Assembly (NCBI RefSeq): GCF_013394655.1 | Contig: NZ_CP053351.1 | Span: forward strand, 372,001 to 436,000 | Reading direction: 5' to 3' | DNA: 64,000 nt | DNA from: Winogradskyella schleiferi | Lineage (GTDB): Bacteria > Bacteroidota > Bacteroidia > Flavobacteriales > Flavobacteriaceae | Shown here: positions 35,076-42,699 of the stretch, piece after piece | Numbering within the stretch: position 1 is the stretch's first letter | How the letters are laid out: each line of letters opens with the position of its first letter | Translations under genes and position numbers: made by a program | The notes under the pieces: generated by a model | The model's input: the letters and a program-made list of their open reading frames with translations, nothing else | What the model was told of the DNA's origin: nothing | Databases searched by the model: none

Positions 35076-36068
35076 TTAAGTGTCCGCTGTAGCGCGTTGC
35101 AATCGGTCGTTGATGGATTTGCCCAATCCATAATCAGGCATACGTTCAGCTATAATAATATCAAGGTGCATTTTATCTAATTGGTGCAGTACATCATATA
35201 AATTTGAAGCCGATTCCGTTAAGTTTCCCGTTTTAGAAAGCGCTATTTGAACTTCAACAGAATTATCTTCAATTTCATTTTGAAATGTTATCAACCCTAT
35301 GCGTTTTCCTTTGTAAATAGGTAAAAGTTTGGAGATATTTTCAGTTAAAATCGTTTTTGTTTTTGGTGCGTAATGACGCTCTAACATGCCTGGTGCATCA
35401 GGTGCAATGTTCTTTTTACTTCGACTTTGCTCAGCGACAGAATTCTTGATTTTAATTTTGCCCACAATACGCTCAATATCTTCTAATGCCGTTGAACCTA
35501 ATCGGTATATAATCGGTTCATCATTTTCAAAACCTATAATAGTCGATTCAATGCCGCTGGTGCAGGCGCCACCATCTAAAACCATTTTAATTTGATCCTT
35601 AAAATAAGTTTCTACGTGTTGTGCTGTAGTCGGACTGATACTGCTAAATGGATTGGCACTGGGCGCAGCCAAAGGGAAATTCAACTGATTTAACAATTCT
35701 AAAGTTATTGGGTGATTGGGAACACGAACCGCAACGGTATCTTTTCCTGCGGTAATTAAATCTGGAATTGTATTTTTCTTCTTTAGAACCAGAGTTACTG
35801 GTCCTGGCCAAAAGGCTTCAGCTAATAATTGGGCTTTTTCAGGAACATACTCAACAATACTATTGAGGCTATCTATCGAGGGAATATGAACAATCAGCGG
35901 ATTAAAGAATGGTCGCTTCTTAGTTTCAAAAATGGCTTTGATGGCTTTTTCGCTATAGATATTTCCTGCTAATCCGTAAACCGTTTCAGTTGGAATGGCT
36001 ACAATTTCATCAGCATTTAACAATGCAACTGCTTTCGATACGTCTTTTGAAATAATGTCCATAGTCAC
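35076..36068 (-). CDS. tsaC: L-threonylcarbamoyladenylate synthase
   Basis: Makes threonylcarbamoyl-AMP for the t6A37 modification of tRNAs. The 330-residue protein has a YrdC-like domain (about residues 1-200) with IPTETVYGLAGNIYSEKAI, KKRPFFNPLIVHI, WPGPVTLVLKKK, and SANPFSSISPT. A C-terminal Sua5 domain follows (about 225-330), so it is the long Sua5 form. The linker (around residue 213, sequence NSVAEQSRSKKN) is encoded by a REP-like repeat. The ATG at 36068 includes a Met-Thr before MDIISKD; starting at the second ATG (36062) is equally possible. Confidence 0.93.
   Translation of the reverse strand: MTMDIISKDVSKAVALLNADEIVAIPTETVYGLAGNIYSEKAIKAIFETKKRPFFNPLIVHIPSIDSLNSIVEYVPEKAQLLAEAFWPGPVTLVLKKKNTIPDLITAGKDTVAVRVPNHPITLELLNQLNFPLAAPSANPFSSISPTTAQHVETYFKDQIKMVLDGGACTSGIESTIIGFENDEPIIYRLGSTALEDIERIVGKIKIKNSVAEQSRSKKNIAPDAPGMLERHYAPKTKTILTENISKLLPIYKGKRIGLITFQNEIEDNSVEVQIALSKTGNLTESASNLYDVLHQLDKMHLDIIIAERMPDYGLGKSINDRLQRATADT
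35419..35440. repeat. REP-like repeat inside tsaC linker
   Basis: TTCGACTTTGCTCAGCGACA matches the TCGAC-N-GCTCAG repeat type. It is in frame and codes for the inter-domain linker VAEQSRS of TsaC. Confidence 0.5.
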
Positions 36069-36105
36069 AAATATGACTGCAAAATTACTTCAAAATCGCA
36101 TATAT

Positions 36106-36255
36106 CTAAGATTTAAGCCGTTTATTTTGGCTCTCTTCTTTTTGTTGATATAAGGCATAAGCCAAAATGGCCATTTCAATGCCCAAGATGACTAATTTTG
36201 CTTTTTTGCTTTTGGTCAATGCACTTGTGAGACCTAATACTTTTGTAATTATCAT
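36106..36255 (-). CDS. 49-residue membrane peptide
   Basis: The reading frame begins MIITKVLGLTSALTKSKKAK, continues with one hydrophobic helix (LVILGIEMAILAYALY) and ends with a charged tail QQKEESQNKRLKS. It is a plausible small inner-membrane protein. It lies 24 bp after another tiny gene in the same direction, with which it may be co-transcribed, and 37 bp before tsaC. No family is recognised. Confidence 0.6.
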   Translation of the reverse strand: MIITKVLGLTSALTKSKKAKLVILGIEMAILAYALYQQKEESQNKRLKS

Positions 36256-36279
36256 TGATTATTTTTTATATGTTAGTTA

Positions 36280-36432
36280 TTAGGCGTTATCTCTTGGTTG
36301 ATGCTTTTCTCTTCGATCTTTAACTTGGTGGTTAATATCCCGACCATCTACTTCTTTTTTATTTATGGCACTTTCAGCAATGCTGGTTTCATTTTTTTCT
36401 TGTTTGTCTTTTTTGTCCTTATTAATTGTCAT
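36280..36432 (-). CDS. 50-residue hydrophilic peptide
   Basis: The product starts MTINKDKKDKQEKNETSIAE and is almost entirely charged or polar, ending HQPRDNA; it is likely to be disordered. The frame is open over its full length and codon use resembles neighbours. A membrane peptide gene follows after 24 bp. Function unknown. Confidence 0.52.
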   Translation of the reverse strand: MTINKDKKDKQEKNETSIAESAINKKEVDGRDINHQVKDRREKHQPRDNA

Positions 36433-36567
36433 AACGTTTGTTTTAAATGTGAATTTAAAATTAGCGGAATCTATGTTTAAAACTTGACTGATTTAAAAAT
36501 AGAATTAACGGATATGACACGATAGATAATTTTTTTCCCTTTCATTAAATAATGACTTCCCATTTAG

Positions 36568-36575
36568 TAGTTTTG
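36568..36575 (+). promoter_or_regulatory. candidate -7 element for ABC-F gene
   Basis: TAGTTTTG fits TAnnTTTG and is 19 bp before the start codon. No clear TTTG is found at normal -33 spacing. Confidence 0.4.
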
Positions 36576-36594
36576 CAGCCTTAAAATTCAGAAT

Positions 36595-38226
36595 ATGATT
36601 TCAGTCGATAATTTAGCAGTGGAATTTAGTGGACAAACGCTTTTTAGTGAGGTGTCTTTTACTATAAATGAAAATGACAAAATTGCCTTAATGGGCAAAA
36701 ATGGCGCAGGAAAATCTACCATGATGAAAATTATTGCAGGTGTTCAGAATGCGACTCGTGGTCATGTGCGTTTTCCTAAAGATGTCGTAATTGCTTATTT
36801 GCCACAACATTTATTGACTGAAGATAATACTACTGTTTTTGACGAAGCTTCAAAGGCTTTTGCTCATGTTTTTGAAATGCGAGACGAAATGGATGCGCTC
36901 AACAAACAATTGGAAACCAGAACCGATTACGAATCTGACGCGTACATGAAAATCATTGAGCGTGTTTCAGATTTAGGTGAAAAGTATTATGCCTTAGAAG
37001 AAGTGAACTATGACGCTGAAGTCGAAAAAGCACTGAAGGGGTTAGGATTTAAACAAGAAGACTTTACAAGACAAACCAACGAATTTTCTGGTGGTTGGCG
37101 CATGCGAATCGAATTAGCTAAGATTCTGCTTCAAAAACCAGATTTGATTTTATTGGATGAGCCTACCAACCATATTGATATTGAATCTGTCATTTGGTTA
37201 GAGGATTTTTTAGTGAATAAAGCGAATGCTGTTTTAGTAATTTCACACGATAGAGCGTTTATTGATAATATTACCAATAGAACTATTGAAGTGACGATGG
37301 GTCGCATTTATGATTACAAAGCCAATTATTCGCATTACTTGCAGTTGCGTGAAGACAGACGTACACATCAAGTAAAAGCCTATCAAGAACAACAGAAGTT
37401 TATTGCGGATAATAAGCAGTTTATTGAACGTTTTAAGGGCACGTATTCTAAAACTAATCAAGTATCATCAAGAGAACGTATGCTTGAGAAACTGGAAATC
37501 ATTGAAATTGATGAGGTCGATACGTCTGCATTACGATTGCGTTTTCCAGCCACACAACGTTCTGGCGATTATCCTGTAACCGTGAAGGAAGTTTCCAAAT
37601 CGTATGATGACCATGTGGTGTTTAAAGAAGCTAATATGTCTATAGCTAGAGGAGAGAAGGTATGTTTTGTTGGACGGAATGGTGAAGGAAAATCAACAAT
37701 GATAAAAGCCATTTTAGGCGAAATTGATGTGGAAGGCATTTGCAGTTTAGGGCATAACGTTAAGGTTGGCTATTTTGCCCAAAACCAAGCGGCTTTATTG
37801 GATGAAAATTTAACGGTTTTTCAAACGGTTGATGAGGTTGCGAAAGGCGATGTAAGAACTCAGATTAAAAATATCTTAGGTGGTTTTATGTTTCGAGGCG
37901 ACGATATTGATAAAAAAGTCAGTGTGTTATCTGGTGGCGAAAAAACCAGATTGGCGATGGTAAAACTATTATTAGAGCCTGTAAATTTATTAATTCTCGA
38001 TGAGCCAACCAATCACTTGGATTTAAAGTCGAAAGATGTATTGAAAGAAGCACTTCAAAATTTTGATGGGACATTGATATTAGTGTCTCACGATCGTGAT
38101 TTCTTACAAGGACTTGCTAAAAAGGTCTTTGAGTTTAAGGAAAAACGTGTGATAGAACATTTTGAAACCATTGATGATTTCTTGGCCAGAAATCGAGTGG
38201 AAAGTCTTAAAAGTTTGGATTTGTAA
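36595..38226 (+). CDS. ABC-F family ATPase
   Basis: A soluble protein of 543 residues with two ABC domains and no membrane part, the ABC-F type that acts on ribosomes. The first domain has Walker A GKNGAGKST, signature FSGGWRMR and Walker B LILLDEPTNHID. The second has GRNGEGKST, LSGGEKTR and LLILDEPTNHLD. The linker of about 80 residues between them (QVKAYQEQQKFIADNKQFIE) is the ribosome P-site interaction motif. It may be a translation factor of the Uup/EttA group; which one cannot be fixed here. Confidence 0.92.
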   Translation: MISVDNLAVEFSGQTLFSEVSFTINENDKIALMGKNGAGKSTMMKIIAGVQNATRGHVRFPKDVVIAYLPQHLLTEDNTTVFDEASKAFAHVFEMRDEMDALNKQLETRTDYESDAYMKIIERVSDLGEKYYALEEVNYDAEVEKALKGLGFKQEDFTRQTNEFSGGWRMRIELAKILLQKPDLILLDEPTNHIDIESVIWLEDFLVNKANAVLVISHDRAFIDNITNRTIEVTMGRIYDYKANYSHYLQLREDRRTHQVKAYQEQQKFIADNKQFIERFKGTYSKTNQVSSRERMLEKLEIIEIDEVDTSALRLRFPATQRSGDYPVTVKEVSKSYDDHVVFKEANMSIARGEKVCFVGRNGEGKSTMIKAILGEIDVEGICSLGHNVKVGYFAQNQAALLDENLTVFQTVDEVAKGDVRTQIKNILGGFMFRGDDIDKKVSVLSGGEKTRLAMVKLLLEPVNLLILDEPTNHLDLKSKDVLKEALQNFDGTLILVSHDRDFLQGLAKKVFEFKEKRVIEHFETIDDFLARNRVESLKSLDL

Positions 38227-38450
38227 TTATTAGTATTTCACGATATATAATTTTACACCCCTAAAGTCCTCTTAAGGGGACAGTCCGCTCAGTTGAATCA
38301 AAGTATAAGGAGACTTTAGGGATGTCTTTCAAAATGAAAGATCTTATACTTCTAATTATTGATGGCCCTATAATTATTATAGACATACCAAATTAAACAC
38401 CTTAACGTTTCGTAACACTTAAGCCACAATATTTTAACTACTTTTGCAAA
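38227..38450. other. intergenic region with REP pair before ygiQ
   Basis: A solo copy of the 30-nt repeat that bounds the DUF559 cassette lies at 38255-38284 (26 of 30 matches with the copy at 42229). A second, inverted half (GGAGACTTTAGGGATGTC at 38309-38326) faces it, so the pair can fold back. A candidate -7 element TACTTTTG for ygiQ lies at 38439-38446, only 4 nt before the GTG start. Confidence 0.55.
38255..38284. repeat. solo copy of cassette terminal repeat
   Basis: It begins ACACCCCTAAAGTCC and ends AAGGGGACAGT, and is the same repeat as the ends of the 41801-42260 cassette, about 3.5 kb away. No DUF559 gene accompanies it. Confidence 0.7.
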
Positions 38451-40424
38451 GTGAAGAATAAACTACAACTTTCGGATTGGTTGCCTACCACAAATAAAGA
38501 GGTGAAGATTCGCGGATGGGAAACACTCGATGTGATCTTGTTTAGTGGAGATGCCTATGTGGATCATCCAACGTTTGGACCTGCGGTTATTGGCCGTATG
38601 TTAGAGAGTTTTGGATTGCGTGTGGCTATTGTTCCGCAGCCTAATGTGAATGATAACCTTCAGGATTTTGAGAAATTAGGGAAGCCAAGACTATTTTTTG
38701 GGGTTACTGGTGGTTGCATGGATCCTATGGTAAGTAATTACAATGCGAACAAGAAGAAGCGTGATAAGGATGCTTATACACCGAATGGTGATATTGGTTT
38801 CAGACCAGATTATGCTTCCTCTGTTTATTCTAATATCTTGAAAGAAAAATGGCCAGATACACCAGTTTTGATTGGTGGAATTGAAGGGTCATTACGTCGT
38901 GTGACGCATTACGATTATTGGAGTGACCAACTGATGCCAACTATTTTAGAAACGTCTAAAGCTGATATGTTGGTTTATGGGATGGGCGAACAACCATTAA
39001 GAGAAATTATTCGTTTGCTAGAAAAAGGTGTTCCGTTTAGTAGTTTGAATACCATTAATCAAACCGCAGTACTTTTAAATAAAGAGGAGAGCATTCCTAA
39101 GAACAGCAATTGGGAAGATGTAGAAATTGCTTCGCATGAAACTTGTCTAAAGGACAAAAAACAATACGCTTCCAATTTTAAGGTTATTGAACAAGAATCC
39201 AACAAATTGGCTGCGCGACGAATTTTTCAGAAAGTAGGCAATAAGATGCTGATGATTAATCCGCCTTATCCAACGATGACCGAGGCTGAAATCGATGCGT
39301 CGTTCGATTATCCTTATACCCGATTACCACATCCAAAATATAATAAGCGAGGACCGATTCCTGCGTTTGAAATGATCAAGTTTTCCATCAACATTCATCG
39401 TGGTTGTTTTGGTGGTTGTAGTTTTTGTACCATTTCGGCGCATCAAGGCAAATTTATTGCGTCCCGAAGTCAAGAATCGATTTTAAAAGAAGTGGATACG
39501 GTTGCTAATATGCCAGATTTTAAGGGCTATTTATCTGATATTGGAGGTCCAAGTGCCAACATGTACCAAATGAAAGGGAAAGTACAATCTATTTGCGACA
39601 AATGTGTGGCACCAAGTTGTATTTCGCCAGTCATCTGTAGTAATTTAGATACGTCCCATAAACCTTTGACGGAATTATATCAAGCCGTCGATAAACATCC
39701 GAAGGTAAAAAAATCGTTTATAGGTTCTGGAATCCGACATGATATGTTGGTACCGGAATTCAATAAGAATGCGGACCCAAAAGAGTTAGACGATTACACC
39801 GAGGAAGTGATGACGAAACATGTTTCAGGTCGACTTAAAGTAGCACCAGAACATACCAGTGATCCTGTTTTGAAACTGATGCGTAAACCTTCGTTTAAAT
39901 ACTTCCATAAGTTTAAAGAGCGTTTCGATAAGATTAATATTAAGAAAGGCTTAAAGCTGCAGTTGATTCCTTATTTTATATCTAATCATCCAGCTTGTGA
40001 AGTTGAGGATATGGCCAATTTGGCTGCTGAAACCAAGGATATGGGTTTCCAGTTAGAACAAGTTCAGGGCTTTACACCAACACCAATGACGGTTGCTACT
40101 GTTATTTATTACAGTGGTTACCATCCGTACACACTTAAGAAAGTAAAAACACCAATTTCTAAAAAAGAGAAAGACGAGCAACACCGTTTTTTCTTTTGGT
40201 ACAAGGACGAAAACAAAGCATGGATTAAAAAAACCTTGAATAAACTGGGTCGTCAAGATTTACTTCAAGTATTACTACCAGAAAAAACTGAAAAGTGGCG
40301 TAAAAACAAACCAAAAGGAGAGGCCAAAAACACCTTTAATGATGCGGTGCCTTTTAACCAACGTAAAAATGAGGATAAGGTTCGGTTTAAATCTAAGAAG
40401 CGGAAGAAGAAGAGTCGACGTTAG
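38451..40424 (+). CDS. YgiQ-family radical SAM protein
   Basis: A 657-residue radical SAM enzyme with a GTG start. The N-terminal part has a B12-binding-like fold (LDVILFSGDAYVDHPTFG), and the 4Fe-4S motif is GCFGGCSFC (cysteines near 318, 322 and 325). The middle part also has a cysteine cluster, ICDKCVAPSCISPVIC. The C-terminal end is very basic (RFKSKKRKKKSRR). The N-terminus SDWLPTTNKEVKIRGWETLD is typical for the family, supporting the GTG. The reaction is not known. Confidence 0.9.
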   Translation: MKNKLQLSDWLPTTNKEVKIRGWETLDVILFSGDAYVDHPTFGPAVIGRMLESFGLRVAIVPQPNVNDNLQDFEKLGKPRLFFGVTGGCMDPMVSNYNANKKKRDKDAYTPNGDIGFRPDYASSVYSNILKEKWPDTPVLIGGIEGSLRRVTHYDYWSDQLMPTILETSKADMLVYGMGEQPLREIIRLLEKGVPFSSLNTINQTAVLLNKEESIPKNSNWEDVEIASHETCLKDKKQYASNFKVIEQESNKLAARRIFQKVGNKMLMINPPYPTMTEAEIDASFDYPYTRLPHPKYNKRGPIPAFEMIKFSINIHRGCFGGCSFCTISAHQGKFIASRSQESILKEVDTVANMPDFKGYLSDIGGPSANMYQMKGKVQSICDKCVAPSCISPVICSNLDTSHKPLTELYQAVDKHPKVKKSFIGSGIRHDMLVPEFNKNADPKELDDYTEEVMTKHVSGRLKVAPEHTSDPVLKLMRKPSFKYFHKFKERFDKINIKKGLKLQLIPYFISNHPACEVEDMANLAAETKDMGFQLEQVQGFTPTPMTVATVIYYSGYHPYTLKKVKTPISKKEKDEQHRFFFWYKDENKAWIKKTLNKLGRQDLLQVLLPEKTEKWRKNKPKGEAKNTFNDAVPFNQRKNEDKVRFKSKKRKKKSRR

Positions 40425-40522
40425 CATATTGAGATCGTACAATTTGACATAAAATTTATTTTGGAATCGTTTTTGTAAATTGTTTAGAGACAATAATTAA
40501 TTGGCTATTAAGTTATTTCAAT

Positions 40523-41692
40523 ATGAGAAGATTGGTAACCCTTATATTTTTACTTTTTTCAATACTATCATTCGGGCAGTTAAAACCTGGCTTTAATACT
40601 AATGAAGCTAAACATACTATGGCGATGTGCAATAGTTACAATTTCATCAAACAATTTAATTCCGATCAAACCATTATTCCAAACGGCTATAATTTGAGCT
40701 ATACCTCAGATGTTATGAGTATGGATAATAAATTTCAGGTTTATGAAAATGGCAAGATTGGCGTCATTAATTATAGAGGTTCTACGGATAGTGTCATCAG
40801 TTGGGTAGAGAATTGCTATTCAGCCATGATTCCTGCAAATGGAACAATTACGATAGACGGTGAAGCTACCGAGTATGCATTTGCTAAGGAAGAAACTGCA
40901 GCAGTTCATGCTGGTTACGGTTTAACTATAGTTGTGCTTTCTGATGTTTTAAAAGCACAAATAAAAGCGTTAAATTCAAAAGGCATTTATCATATTATTA
41001 TCACAGGCCATAGTCAAGGTGGTGCTTTGGCGACGATGACACGTGCTTATTTAGAGAATTTGCCAAAAGGGGAATTGTCTTCAAAAAATGTATATAAAAC
41101 ATATGCTTATGCGCAACCTATGTCTGGGAATAAAGAATTCGCTATTGAATATGACGAACGATTTAGCGATGGAGGAACGAGTTACTCTATAATTAACCCT
41201 CAAGATCCTATACCGAATTTGCCATTTAATTATGAAGAAGAGACACTAATAACTAAAGATAAAATTAAAGGCTGGCTATTTGGGGACGATGAGTTTAAAC
41301 CAAAGGACTTAGGAAAAGATGCGTTCATTAGATTGTTTGAAAGAGGTATTAAGAGCTATGTAAAAAATAGTAATACCTTGGTGAATAAAATTCTTGGGTT
41401 GAAATTCGGGAAAATAGAAATGCCAGAGTTTGTTAGCGATATTAATTATTTTCCAACAGGGAACCTTAAGGAAATAGAACCATTTGAGTATCCAAAAATT
41501 GAATTGGATGTTAGTGACCTAACCGAAGAAGAGCTCAAAGATCTTCCGCAAGACGAAGACGGAAATTGGTATAAACAAGAACCTAAATTTTTTCAGCATA
41601 GTCCTTATAATTATTATGTGGCGATGCTTAAAAAATGGGACAGATCTTCTTTTGAAAATTTAGAGTTGTTTTATTTGGATTCGGATCTGTAA
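40523..41692 (+). CDS. secreted class 3-type lipase
   Basis: A 389-residue protein with a signal peptide (MRRLVTLIFLLFSILSFGQ) and an alpha/beta-hydrolase fold. The nucleophile elbow is GHSQGGALATM (Ser near residue 164), preceded by a lipase-3-like pattern IGVINYRGSTDSVISW. A likely Asp is in NPQDPIPNLPF and the His in FQHSPYNYYVAM near the C-terminus. It would hydrolyse lipids or esters outside the cytoplasm. It is a single gene. Confidence 0.82.
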   Translation: MRRLVTLIFLLFSILSFGQLKPGFNTNEAKHTMAMCNSYNFIKQFNSDQTIIPNGYNLSYTSDVMSMDNKFQVYENGKIGVINYRGSTDSVISWVENCYSAMIPANGTITIDGEATEYAFAKEETAAVHAGYGLTIVVLSDVLKAQIKALNSKGIYHIIITGHSQGGALATMTRAYLENLPKGELSSKNVYKTYAYAQPMSGNKEFAIEYDERFSDGGTSYSIINPQDPIPNLPFNYEEETLITKDKIKGWLFGDDEFKPKDLGKDAFIRLFERGIKSYVKNSNTLVNKILGLKFGKIEMPEFVSDINYFPTGNLKEIEPFEYPKIELDVSDLTEEELKDLPQDEDGNWYKQEPKFFQHSPYNYYVAMLKKWDRSSFENLELFYLDSDL

Positions 41693-41802
41693 GATGAGTT
41701 TTCAATTGTTTTATTAAGTATGAATTGTCAAATTTCGAATTACATAATTTATGTTTTGGTGCTTTAATTCTACATTATATATTGAAAAGTTTGTTGGTTA
41801 AG

Positions 41803-41832
41803 ATTGTCCCCTTGAGGGGACTTTAGGGGTGT
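41803..41832 (+). repeat. left terminal inverted repeat of DUF559 cassette
   Basis: It starts ATTGTCCCCTTGAGGGGACT and ends GGGGTGT. It contains the perfect hairpin GTCCCC-TTGA-GGGGAC. Confidence 0.85.
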
Positions 41833-41851
41833 AAATTTTTGATAATAGCTA

Positions 41852-42214
41852 ATGAAAAATAAAATAATACCATACAACCCAGATTTAAAAATACTTGCTA
41901 GACAATTAAGAAAAAACAGCACGTTACCTGAAGTTTTGTTGTGGCAGAGTATAAAACAACGTGCTCTGGGAGTTCAATTTCATAGGCAGGTTCCAATGTT
42001 AAATTACATCGCAGATTTTTATTGCCACGAAATAGGTTTAGCTATTGAAATAGATGGAATAAGTCATGATCATAGTTTCATGTATGATGCCAAAAGACAA
42101 GGTGAGTTAGAAGCCTACGGTGTTACTTTTTTGAGATTTTCTAATGAAGAAGTTAAAAAGAATATGTTTAGTGTTTTGTTGGTTATTGAAGATAAAGTTA
42201 GAGAATTGATTTAG
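41852..42214 (+). CDS. DUF559 (Vsr-like fold) endonuclease domain protein
   Basis: A 120-residue protein of the DUF559 family, related to the very-short-patch-repair endonuclease fold. It begins with the basic segment ARQLRKNSTLPEVLLWQSIK, then QFHRQVPMLNYIADFYCHEIG, followed by the presumed active-site motif AIEIDGISHD (acidic residues E and D) and FLRFSNEEV. The lipase gene upstream is 159 bp away and unrelated. Flanking 30-bp inverted repeats enclose the gene, so it may be part of a small mobile or repeat-maintaining unit. The biochemical activity of DUF559 proteins of this size is not established. Confidence 0.87.
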   Translation: MKNKIIPYNPDLKILARQLRKNSTLPEVLLWQSIKQRALGVQFHRQVPMLNYIADFYCHEIGLAIEIDGISHDHSFMYDAKRQGELEAYGVTFLRFSNEEVKKNMFSVLLVIEDKVRELI

Positions 42215-42228
42215 TAGCTTAATCAAAA

Positions 42229-42258
42229 ACACCCCTAAAGTCCCCTCTAGGGGACAAT
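42229..42258 (-). repeat. right terminal inverted repeat of DUF559 cassette
   Basis: It begins ACACCCCTAAAGTCCCC and ends AGGGGACAAT, and is the reverse complement of the left repeat except for one base. Confidence 0.85.
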
Positions 42259-42359
42259 CTGATTCTGAAAAAAAGCTTATAACTTTTTGAGTTTATTATC
42301 TTAGTTAAAATTTCTTTTTAAATTAGGTTTGTTTACTTTTAAATCAAAGTATTACGAAC

Positions 42360-42548
42360 ATGTCAAAACTACTCAACAACCTCCCAGTCGAAGATTTAAC
42401 TGAAGACAATGATTACTTAGGAATTATAGACAAAGGTCAAAACATTAAAGCTTTTTTAGAAAATACAGATGAATTTGAAGAGATAAAATTGTTTTCACTT
42501 TACGGTGAATGGGGATTTTATAACTACTTTCCTTTTAGTCTCATTTAA
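42360..42548 (+). pseudogene. truncated KAP-like P-loop NTPase
   Basis: A 62-codon open frame. The N-terminal part (LTEDNDYLGIIDKGQNIKAF, then IKLFSLYGEWG) is typical of KAP-family NTPases just before the Walker A motif, where GxWGsGKS is expected. After GEWG the sequence breaks off into the unrelated FYNYFPFSLI and a stop. The rest of the gene is missing, so this is the stump of a much larger gene, often part of phage-defence modules. The break (near 42513) is where the polA-like fragment on the other strand begins. Confidence 0.65.
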
Positions 42549-42653
42549 AGACTTTAATTCTTCTAGATCTGATTTGTAAACATCAAATTCCAATTCATCA
42601 TGCAGTTGTAAGAATATTTCGGGTTTATAATTGTCAGCTTCGATTTTGAACAT
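42495..42653 (-). pseudogene. fragment resembling the 3' end of polA
   Basis: The minus-strand frame reads MFKIEADNYKPEIFLQLHDE and then LEFDVYKSDLEELKSL before diverging. It parallels the PolA C-terminal segment NYKSKMLLQVHDELVFDVYK plus PELEELK at about 20 of 27 positions, and the DNA contains runs of 13-15 identical bases with polA (near 44320-44390). It includes polymerase motif C (HDE) but nothing else of the gene. It is a remnant of a diverged polA copy or of a phage-type A-family polymerase, not a functional gene. Confidence 0.65.
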
Positions 42654-42699
42654 AAATTGTTACTAACGTTTCAATTGGATTTGATTAATATTATTTTAA

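Larger units (their letters stand above)
41801..42260. mobile_element. 460-bp DUF559 cassette bounded by inverted repeats
   Basis: Terminal inverted repeats at 41803-41832 and 42229-42258 match at 29 of 30 positions; two further bases (AG/CT) match on the outside, and weaker similarity (TTTTGAT, AGCTA) runs inward. Each repeat holds its own small hairpin (GTCCCC/GGGGAC). The only gene inside is the DUF559 nuclease gene, with 19 bp and 14 bp between gene and repeats. A solo copy of the repeat lies at 38255. This resembles the REP/RAYT arrangement but with a PD-(D/E)xK-type protein; mobility is inferred. Confidence 0.7.

Noticed and set aside
36298..36480. 60-codon plus-strand frame between tsaC and the ABC-F gene
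   Set aside because: It overlaps the hydrophilic 50-residue minus-strand frame. Its Phe-rich translation is what the complement of Lys/Glu-rich codons gives.
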